DNA from: Actinokineospora terrae
GTDB lineage: Bacteria; Actinomycetota; Actinomycetes; Mycobacteriales; Pseudonocardiaceae
Direction of reading: 5' to 3'
Assembly (NCBI RefSeq): GCF_900111175.1
Contig: NZ_FOGI01000002.1
Span: 294,022-358,021 of the forward strand
DNA length: 64,000 bases
Shown here in pieces: positions 58,362-64,000 of this stretch. Each line of letters begins with the position of its first letter. Positions within the stretch are counted from its first letter, which is position 1. The translations under genes were made by a program, and so were the position numbers. The notes under the pieces were generated by a model, which saw nothing but the letters and a program-made list of their open reading frames with translations, was not told the origin of the DNA and searched no databases.

Positions 58362-59522
58362 TTACGCCCCCGCGAGCGTGAAGGCGCCACCCTTGACCAC
58401 GAGCCGCGTCGACTTCGGCGTCGTCACCCGGCGGTCCTCGCGGAAGGCGAACGGCCCGTAGAGCAGGCTCGGGATGTCCTTGCCCTCGAGCAAGGCCTTG
58501 CGCACGCCCTCGCGGGTGCCGTCGCTGTGCTCGACCGCCCAGGCGAGGATCTTCAGCGCGTCGTACGCGCCCGCGCCGAAGTCGTCGGGCTGCTTGCCGT
58601 AGCGCTTCTGGTACTTGTCGACGAACTCGCGCACCTGCGGCCGGGGGTCACCGGGGTGGAAGCGGACGATCAGCTGGGCGCCCTCGGTCGCCTCCCCGCC
58701 GAGCGCGATGTACTGCGGGGAGTACGCCGAGCTGGGCAGGGCGATCTTGGCCTGGCCGAGTCCGACGTTCTTCGCCTGCTGCGTCAGCAGGGCGGCCGCC
58801 TGGTAGTAGGCGATGAACACGAGCACGTCGGCGCCCTTGTCCCGGCCGTTGATCAGGCTCGGGCGGAAGTCGGACCCGTCGGCCTGCACGGCCTCGCTGT
58901 GCACGATCTCGAAGCCGGACTTCTTGGCGTGCTCCTCGTAGAGCTTCCAGGTGGTCTTGCCCCAGTCGGTGTTGATGTAGTACACCGCCTGCTTGGTGCC
59001 CAACGACTTCGCCAGCTCGGCCAGCTCCGGCGCGTGGTCCTGCTGGGTGGTCGAGGTGCTCCACATGTACTCGCCGCCCTTGGTGAAGTCGGGGTGCGAG
59101 TTGGTGAAGCCGAACTGCACGAGGTGCGCCTTCTCGTACACCGGCGACGCGGCCATCGAGGCGGGGCTGGCGAAGTCGCCGAGCTCGGCGAGCACCCTGC
59201 TGTCCCCGGCGAACTTCTGCGCGACCGGCACGGACTGCTTCTGGTCGGACTGGGTGTCCTCCCAGAGCAGCTCGATCTTGCGGCCGTTGACCCCGCCCGC
59301 GCCGTTGATCTCGTCGAGGGCGAGGTCGAAGCCGGTGCGCCAGATCTTGCCGTACTCGGCGGAGGCGCCGGACAGCGGAGCCGACACCCCGAAGAAGATC
59401 GGGCCCGCCGCGGGGGCGGGCGCGGCGGCGGCCTGGTCGCCGGAGAGCCTGCCGCAACTGGCGAGCACCGCGGTGGCGCCCACTCCGGCGGCTGCGGTGA
59501 ATAGACCACGTCTGCTGATCAT
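58362..59522 (-). CDS. Liv-type ABC transporter substrate-binding lipoprotein
   Basis: A 386-residue periplasmic-binding protein of the Leu/Ile/Val type. The N-terminus carries a twin-arginine motif (SRRGLF) and a lipobox LASC with Cys23, so it is probably a Tat-exported lipoprotein. The mature fold is seen in GVSAPLSGASAEYG, LALDEINGAGGVNGRKIELL, YINTDWGKTTW and VLVFIAYYQAAALL. The ligand may be an amino acid, an amide or an aromatic acid. The ATG overlaps the stop of the OsmC-like gene. Confidence 0.9.
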   Translation of the reverse strand: MISRRGLFTAAAGVGATAVLASCGRLSGDQAAAAPAPAAGPIFFGVSAPLSGASAEYGKIWRTGFDLALDEINGAGGVNGRKIELLWEDTQSDQKQSVPVAQKFAGDSRVLAELGDFASPASMAASPVYEKAHLVQFGFTNSHPDFTKGGEYMWSTSTTQQDHAPELAELAKSLGTKQAVYYINTDWGKTTWKLYEEHAKKSGFEIVHSEAVQADGSDFRPSLINGRDKGADVLVFIAYYQAAALLTQQAKNVGLGQAKIALPSSAYSPQYIALGGEATEGAQLIVRFHPGDPRPQVREFVDKYQKRYGKQPDDFGAGAYDALKILAWAVEHSDGTREGVRKALLEGKDIPSLLYGPFAFREDRRVTTPKSTRLVVKGGAFTLAGA

Positions 59523-60061
59523 CGTGCGCTTTCCTCACTTTGTGCGGGCACCCGCACCACCGTTCCGGTGATGGTCTGCGGGTTGGTCAACAGGTTCAAG
59601 ATGGGGCAGGCCCGTTCGACGGCGGCGAACAGCGCGTCGATCTCCTCGTCGCTCGCGGGCGATCCGATCTGGACGGTGTAGGAGATGTCCTGCGGCGACG
59701 GCGGGACGTCCTCGAAACCGGGCGTGCCCGCCTTCGGGTCGATGGTGGCGGTGACCTCGACCTCGACGGAGTCCAGGACGAGGTCGGCGGCCGCTGCCTG
59801 GATCAGGAAGATGTGCGTGACGCAGCTGCCCAGGACGCCGAGCTGCAGCTCGGGCGAGCTGGGGCCGAGGTCGTAGCCCGCGTAGTCCGGGCCGCTGTCG
59901 CTGAGGACCTGGTGGTCGCGGATGCGGATCCGGCGGACACCGCTGCGCCCCTCGGCGCTGACCTTCGCGGTCGGGGTGATGACGTCGGCGGTGGCGATGG
60001 TGTCCTGTTTGGACAGCCAGGCGCGGCGTTTCTGGGCGAGGTACTCGCGCAGCGTGCTCAA
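59519..60061 (-). CDS. OsmC-family protein
   Basis: A 180-residue OsmC-like protein. The two reactive cysteines are kept: Cys80 in LGVLGSCVTHIF and Cys152 in ERACPILNLL. The N-terminal DTIATADVITPTAKVSAEGR strands and the LVLDSVEVEVTATID core match. OsmC proteins reduce organic hydroperoxides with these thiols. Here it lies between a MocR regulator and an ABC importer, so it may protect against, or detoxify, a sulfur- or peroxide-related substrate. Confidence 0.85.
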   Translation of the reverse strand: MSTLREYLAQKRRAWLSKQDTIATADVITPTAKVSAEGRSGVRRIRIRDHQVLSDSGPDYAGYDLGPSSPELQLGVLGSCVTHIFLIQAAAADLVLDSVEVEVTATIDPKAGTPGFEDVPPSPQDISYTVQIGSPASDEEIDALFAAVERACPILNLLTNPQTITGTVVRVPAQSEESAR

Positions 60062-60073
60062 GGTTCCTCCAGG

Positions 60074-61429
60074 TCAGTCGAACTCGTCGCGCGGTGCGGT
60101 TGCCGCGGCGCGGGCCACCAGGTCGGCCAGCTCGGCGACCCGCGGCGGGTCGTCGGGCAGGTGGCTGGTGGCGATCCGGATGTGGTGCTCGGCGGGCGGG
60201 TCGATGTAGCACCGGCTGCCCGGCGCGACGGCGACCCCGAACCCGGCCAGGGCGACCATCGCGCGCGTCTCATCGGGGACGGGCACCCAGAGCACGAGCC
60301 CGTCGCGGGAGTGGACGTCGAAACCCCTGTCGCGCAGGGCGTCCGCGAGCGTCGTGCGGCGGTGGGTGTAACGCTCCCTGGCCTGTCTGATCAGGACACC
60401 CGTCGCGGGGTCGTTGATGAGGTACGCCTGCGCGTCCTGGAGGATGCGGCTGGCCCACACCAGGCCGAACCCGCGCTTGTGCCGGACCTGCTCGACCAGG
60501 TGCTCGGCCCCGGCCACCACGCAGCTGCGCAGTTCCAGGCCGTAGGCCTTGCAGTAGGAGCGGACCAGCAGGAGCCGTTCCGGGATGTGCGCGCCGATGC
60601 TGGCGACGGGGGCCGACGCGAGCGGACCGAGGTTGTCGTCCTCCACAACGGACACATCGGGGTTGGTCTCGAGCACGTCGGCCAGTTGTGCGGCGCGGTC
60701 GGCGGAGACGGTGTGCCCGAAGGGGATGTGGGCGCGCGGTTGGTAGATGAACGCGACCGGATTGTGCGTCAGGGCCTCGGCGAGCGCCGCGGGTATCGGG
60801 CCTTCCTCGTCGCACCGCACGCCGATCACGCGGATGCCGGAGCGCCGCAACGTGTCCAGCACCCGCGGGGCGGTCGGTTCCTCCACGGCGACCAGCTCGC
60901 CGGGGGCGGCGACGGCCTGGCAAGCCAGCAGTGTGCCCTCGTAGCCGCCTGCCACGACCGTCCACGCCTCGGGTGCGAACGGCCAGGTGGTCGCGACCGC
61001 CGCTTGCAGGCGCGGGGTGATGTAGTCGTGCTCGAACCCGTTGAGCCGCTCCGTGCGCACCCCTGCCGCGACGGCATCTTCCAAGGGCGGCAACAACACC
61101 GGGTCGGGCAGGCCCTGTTCGAGGTCGATCGCCGACCACCCGGGGAAGCAGTCGCGCGGAGTGGAGTCCGGCGGCGCGAGCGTGGTCGTCCCACGACGTC
61201 GACCGGTGGAGATCAGCTGCTCGGCCCGCAACTGCCCCCACGAGTCCGCGACCGTCGCCGGACTCACCCCCAACCCGGCAGCCAGCGCCCGCACCGTCGG
61301 CAACCGGGTACCGGGCGGCAACTCCCCATCCCGGATCAGCTCCCCCACCGCCACCGCGATCCCCTTGGCCGTCCGATCCCGCACCCGGTTGACAAGCCAG
61401 TGCACCGGCGTCTGCGCGGTGTGGCCCAT
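60074..61429 (-). CDS. MocR-type (GntR HTH plus aminotransferase) regulator
   Basis: A 451-residue regulator. Residues 10-80 form a GntR winged helix (ELIRDGELPPGTRLPTVRAL, LGVSPATVADSWGQL). Residues 100-451 are a class I aminotransferase-like domain with the PLP lysine in RSYCKAYGLE (Lys294) and the VVEDDNLGPL aspartate. MocR proteins bind PLP or an amino compound as an effector, and rarely catalyse. ATG 61429 has AGGGGAG upstream. It heads the OsmC/Liv operon and probably controls it, and possibly also the divergent crotonase, through the inverted repeats at 61529-61605. Confidence 0.88.
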   Translation of the reverse strand: MGHTAQTPVHWLVNRVRDRTAKGIAVAVGELIRDGELPPGTRLPTVRALAAGLGVSPATVADSWGQLRAEQLISTGRRRGTTTLAPPDSTPRDCFPGWSAIDLEQGLPDPVLLPPLEDAVAAGVRTERLNGFEHDYITPRLQAAVATTWPFAPEAWTVVAGGYEGTLLACQAVAAPGELVAVEEPTAPRVLDTLRRSGIRVIGVRCDEEGPIPAALAEALTHNPVAFIYQPRAHIPFGHTVSADRAAQLADVLETNPDVSVVEDDNLGPLASAPVASIGAHIPERLLLVRSYCKAYGLELRSCVVAGAEHLVEQVRHKRGFGLVWASRILQDAQAYLINDPATGVLIRQARERYTHRRTTLADALRDRGFDVHSRDGLVLWVPVPDETRAMVALAGFGVAVAPGSRCYIDPPAEHHIRIATSHLPDDPPRVAELADLVARAAATAPRDEFD

Positions 61430-61528
61430 CCCTGCTCCCCTGCTTTGTGCGTCCCCGACGTGGTACGACAAGCACGAACCGTAGCCGGCCGGAACCGCCG
61501 GTCAAGAACGTTTCACCTGGTGGCCGAA

Positions 61529-61605
61529 CTGAACAAAAACCGCACAAAACCCGGGCATCCGGGTGACACCCGTGACCGGCACCACTCGCCGGAGGGTTTG
61601 TTCAG
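61529..61605. promoter_or_regulatory. Widely spaced inverted repeat, candidate MocR operator
   Basis: CTGAACAAA (61529-61537) and its exact complement TTTGTTCAG (61597-61605) are 59 bases apart in the 230-base space between divergent genes. MocR dimers often bind two separated half-sites and bend the DNA. No other strong signal is seen in 61430-61659. Confidence 0.55.
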
Positions 61606-61659
61606 GCCGCCGGGCTGGAGCGGTTACGGTGGGCTGACCTGGAACCTGCTGGAGGCGCT

Positions 61660-62655
61660 GTGAGCCATGTCGAGTTCGTCGTCCGCGGAGGTGTTGGGCG
61701 GATCACGTTGAACCGGCCGCAGGCGCTCAATGCCCTCGATCACGCGATGGTGCTGGCGGTCACCGAGCACCTGGAACTGTGGCGCGCCGACCCGGCCGTG
61801 CGGGTGGTGGTCGTCCTGGGCGCGGGCGAGCGGGGACTGTGCGCGGGCGGCGACATCCGGTTCATCCACGAGGACGCCCGCGCGGGTGGTGCGGCGTCGC
61901 TGGCGTTCTGGGCCGACGAGTACCGGATGAACGCCCTGATCGCGCGGTACCCGAAGCCGTACGTCGCGTTCATGGACGGCGTGGTGATGGGCGGCGGTGT
62001 CGGGATCTCCGCGCACGGCAGCCACCGGGTGGTGACGGAACGGTCCCGGATCGCGATGCCCGAGGTGGGCATCGGCCTGGCACCCGACGTGGGCGGCACG
62101 TACCTGCTGTCCCGCTCCCCCGGGGAGTTGGGCACGCACATCGCGTTGACGGGCACCTCGATGTCGGGTCCTGACGCGATCCACTGTGGACTCGCGGACC
62201 ACTACGCACCCAGCGATCGGCTGCCGGACCTGCTGGAAGCACTCGAATCCCGCGACGACGCCATCGCCTCCGTCGCGACCACTCCCCCACCCAGCGCGCT
62301 GGCGGCGGAACGGGAATGGATCGACCACTGCTACGCGCCGGACACCGTCGAGGAAGTACTCGACCGGCTGCGCGACAACGGCGAGGCAGCGATCGCCGCG
62401 GCAAGGGAAATCGAGCGAAAGTCACCGTCAGCCCTGAAGGTGACCCTGCGAGCCCTGCGCAACGCGGCGCTGCTACCAGACCTGGAAGCCGTCCTGGCAC
62501 AGGACTTCCACACCTCCAGCCGAGCCCTCCGATCCCCGGACCTCGTCGAAGGCATCCGCGCCCAGATCATCGACAAGGACCGCTCACCCCACTGGTCCCC
62601 CGCCACCCTGGCCGAAGTGGACGAACCCCTGGTCGCCGGCTACTTCACGCCTTGA
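61660..62655 (+). CDS. Crotonase-family 3-hydroxyisobutyryl-CoA hydrolase-like enzyme
   Basis: A 331-residue enoyl-CoA hydratase/isomerase relative of the HIBCH group. Motifs: GRITLNRPQALNALDHAMV, GLCAGGDIRFIHED (oxyanion hole), FMDGVVMGGGVGISAHG, and the HIBCH-specific MPEVGIGLAPDVGGTYLLSR with catalytic Glu and Asp. The C-terminal VLAQDFHTSSRAL and GIRAQIIDKDRSPHW blocks also match. It should hydrolyse 3-hydroxyisobutyryl-CoA in valine breakdown, fitting a role beside a branched-chain-type importer. GTG 61660 follows GGAGG. Confidence 0.88.
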   Translation: MSHVEFVVRGGVGRITLNRPQALNALDHAMVLAVTEHLELWRADPAVRVVVVLGAGERGLCAGGDIRFIHEDARAGGAASLAFWADEYRMNALIARYPKPYVAFMDGVVMGGGVGISAHGSHRVVTERSRIAMPEVGIGLAPDVGGTYLLSRSPGELGTHIALTGTSMSGPDAIHCGLADHYAPSDRLPDLLEALESRDDAIASVATTPPPSALAAEREWIDHCYAPDTVEEVLDRLRDNGEAAIAAAREIERKSPSALKVTLRALRNAALLPDLEAVLAQDFHTSSRALRSPDLVEGIRAQIIDKDRSPHWSPATLAEVDEPLVAGYFTP

Positions 62656-62688
62656 CCACTCGCTGCCTGCCGTGCTTCCCCGGGGCGC

Positions 62689-62705
62689 ATTACCTGCGAG
62701 GTAAT
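62689..62705. promoter_or_regulatory. Palindromic operator upstream of the SnoaL-like gene
   Basis: ATTACCT-GCG-AGGTAAT is a perfect 7-bp dyad, 38 bases before the ATG. It is far more A/T-rich than its surroundings. The convergent MmyB-type regulator at 63127-63912 is the natural candidate to bind it. Confidence 0.65.
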
Positions 62706-62743
62706 CGACCGCGGGGCAGCGCTTTGGTGAGACTTGAGGGGTC

Positions 62744-63130
62744 ATGTCGGCCTTGACCCAAGGGGTTCGAGTGAGCGATCTCAGCAGCGTTGTGGACGCG
62801 TACCTGGCCGTGTGGAACCGGACGGACGCGACGGCTCGGCGGGAGATGGTGGAGGGGGTCTGGAGCGAGGAAGGGCGGTATGTGGATCCCCTGGTGGACG
62901 TCAGGGGGTGGGCGGGGGTTGATCGGGTGGTGGCGCAAGCGCAGGCGCGGTTCACCGGGATGCGGTTCGTGCGGGGGGAGGTTTTCGAGGAGCACCACAA
63001 CGTCGCGCGGTTCAGCTGGGAACTGATCCCGGCGGCGGGGGCCGAGGCGATCGTGGTGGGGTTCGACGTCGCCGTGGTCGACGACGACGGGCGGCTCGCG
63101 GCGGTGTACGGGTTCCTGGACAGGTACTAA
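62744..63130 (+). CDS. SnoaL-like / NTF2-fold protein
   Basis: A 128-residue protein with an NTF2-like cone fold (VVDAYLAVWNRTDATARREM, VWSEEGRYVDPLVDVRGWAG, ARFTGMRFVRGEVFEEHHN, FDVAVVDDDGRLAAVYGFLD). SnoaL relatives include cyclases, isomerases and stress proteins. ATG 62744 has GAGGGG upstream; GTG 62771 is a possible shorter start. Codons at the 5' end are less GC3-biased than most genes here. Its last four bases overlap the convergent regulator gene. Confidence 0.82.
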   Translation: MSALTQGVRVSDLSSVVDAYLAVWNRTDATARREMVEGVWSEEGRYVDPLVDVRGWAGVDRVVAQAQARFTGMRFVRGEVFEEHHNVARFSWELIPAAGAEAIVVGFDVAVVDDDGRLAAVYGFLDRY

Positions 63131-63912
63131 CGGGAGCGCAGGTACCGCTCCGTCGCCTCGTCGGAGGGGTAGAAGTTCTCGACGTGGAGTTCCTCGACGG
63201 TGATGTCGCGGGGTGTGCCGAAGGTGGTGACCGTGCCGAACAGGGACAGGTCGTGGCCGTCGTGGCGCAGGCGCAGCGGGGTGACGACGTCGAAGGGGTC
63301 GGTCGGGGTGTCGCCGGGGTCGGCCAGGGAGTTGGTCGACGGGTACGCGAGCAGCTCCCGGTGCAGGTCGGTCAGCTGCACCAGGCCCGCGCGGAGCTGG
63401 CGTTCCAGGCGGGTCAGGACGTAGCGGCGCCACTGGGTCAGGTTGACGATGCGCGCGGCGAGCCCCCGCGGGTGCAGGCTGTAGCGCAGCACGTTGAACG
63501 GCGGCGCGAGCAGGTCCGGCGGGGCGCCCTCGGTGAGCAGGGTGACCGCGGCGTTCGCGTCGACCATGTCCCAGCCGCCGTCGACGACGAACGCCGGGAA
63601 CGGGTTGTGGCTGGTGAGGACCCGGCGGACGGCGGCGCGGACGGACTCCAGCCGCGGGGTGTCCAGGGCGCTCTCGGGGTAGGCGGGGGCGTACCCCGCG
63701 GCCAGCAGCATCCGGTTGCGGTCGCGCAGCGGCACGTCGAGCTGCTCGGCCAGCCGCAACACCATCGCCCGGCTCGGCGCCGACCGCCCGGTCTCCACGA
63801 AGCTCAGGTGCCTGGTCGAGATCTCGGTGCGCGACGCGAGCGCGAGCTGGCTGACGTCGCGGATCCGGCGCCACTCCCGGAGCAACCCGCCGATCGACGC
63901 GGTCTGTGTCAT
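63127..63912 (-). CDS. XRE regulator with MmyB-like ligand-binding domain
   Basis: A 261-residue regulator. Residues 5-65 are an XRE helix-turn-helix (LLREWRRIRDVSQLALASRT, RHLSFVETGRSAPS). Residues 95-255 form an MmyB-type PAS-like domain (HNPFPAFVVDGGWDMVDANA, RLRHDGHDLSLFGTVTTFG, EELHVENFYPSDEATERYL) that in relatives binds a fatty acid. It lies tail to tail with the SnoaL-like gene. MmyB regulators commonly control one adjacent oxidoreductase or NTF2-like gene. Confidence 0.88.
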   Translation of the reverse strand: MTQTASIGGLLREWRRIRDVSQLALASRTEISTRHLSFVETGRSAPSRAMVLRLAEQLDVPLRDRNRMLLAAGYAPAYPESALDTPRLESVRAAVRRVLTSHNPFPAFVVDGGWDMVDANAAVTLLTEGAPPDLLAPPFNVLRYSLHPRGLAARIVNLTQWRRYVLTRLERQLRAGLVQLTDLHRELLAYPSTNSLADPGDTPTDPFDVVTPLRLRHDGHDLSLFGTVTTFGTPRDITVEELHVENFYPSDEATERYLRSR

Positions 63913-63947
63913 CGCGGGCGATGCTACCGGGCCGAGCGCGGGGGCGG

Positions 63948-64000
63948 TCAGTCGAAGCTGCTGTCGTCGGAGTCCGAGTCCTCGAAGATCTCGGTGGACT
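63948..64000 (-). CDS. C-terminal end of an unidentified gene
   Basis: The last 17 codons of a minus-strand gene that runs off the window. The visible tail is very acidic and Ser-rich (STEIFEDSDSDDSSFD, then TGA). Only the coding pattern supports it; no family can be named. Confidence 0.45.
   Translation of the reverse strand, partial: STEIFEDSDSDDSSFD

Noticed and set aside
1-64000. CRISPR arrays, tRNA, rRNA genes
   Set aside because: No regularly spaced direct repeats, no cloverleaf with a GTTCGAATC-like T arm in a proper setting, and no rRNA-like sequence was found on reading both strands by eye.

Overview
The window is 64 kb of very GC-rich DNA with almost universal G or C at third codon positions, many GTG starts and dense 4-nt ATGA/GTGA gene overlaps. 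Together with a MocR regulator, MmyB-type and TetR regulators, LppU-like and PRC-barrel proteins, Tat/lipobox binding proteins and several secreted subtilases, this points to an actinomycete, most likely a filamentous Pseudonocardiales-type genus (inference from style and gene families only). No rRNA, tRNA, CRISPR array or intact insertion sequence was seen. Decayed genes (a TetR gene at 5885-6229 and an oxidoreductase at 10738-11295) suggest a moderately plastic, accessory chromosomal region.

Layout. 1-5.8 kb: end of an MFS exporter, two tandem von Willebrand A-like membrane proteins, a secreted discoidin-domain protein and three small conserved genes. 5.8-11.9 kb: gene debris, a degenerate-kinase/GGCT fusion, a divergent AraC/NmrA pair, an LppU-like protein, a TetR gene with a nearby palindromic operator and a decayed dehydrogenase, and a HAD phosphatase. 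11.9-18.6 kb: a minus-strand cluster of MFS exporter, class V PLP enzyme, 29-residue Cys-containing peptide, TPR protein and M17 aminopeptidase. It is laid out like a small ribosomal-peptide (RiPP) locus, with a promoter just before the peptide and a hairpin just after it. 18.6-25.3 kb: a SRPBCC protein, a phytochrome-type histidine kinase facing a GAF-PP2C phosphatase plus CheY-like regulator, and two regulatory or unknown genes. 25.4-32.3 kb: a 958-residue secreted subtilase with a complete trypsin-like domain nested inside one of its Ig-like repeats, a Na+/H+ antiporter, a secreted protein, an RsbW-like kinase and a YihY/BrkB protein.

32.4-41.6 kb: a three-gene overlap-coupled operon (acyl-CoA dehydrogenase-like, PIG-L deacetylase/methyltransferase, family 2 glycosyltransferase). 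It is followed by a five-gene overlap-coupled operon encoding a VirD4/TraG-like membrane protein with a degenerate P-loop, a small partner, a HerA-type ATPase, and a probable polymorphic toxin with its immunity protein. 42.2-49.2 kb: a small helical protein, a second subtilase, a DHA2 exporter, an LLM flavoprotein, a quinone oxidoreductase-like enzyme and a divergent TetR/NmrA pair with two palindromic operators between them.

49.2-55 kb: a 1652-residue protein joining a SecA-like translocase ATPase to a large C-terminal multi-spanning membrane region, facing a small membrane protein. 55-61.4 kb: a six-gene minus-strand operon of MocR regulator, OsmC-like protein, Liv-type binding protein, fused LivHM permease, LivG and LivF. 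61.6-64 kb: a hydroxyisobutyryl-CoA hydrolase-like crotonase, a SnoaL-like protein under a perfect palindrome, and a convergent MmyB-type regulator.

The four stretches most likely to hold undescribed biology are the peptide cluster (11.9-18.3 kb), the HerA/VirD4-like/toxin operon (35.8-41.6 kb), the SecA-membrane fusion (49.2-54.2 kb) and the nested double protease (25.6-28.5 kb).
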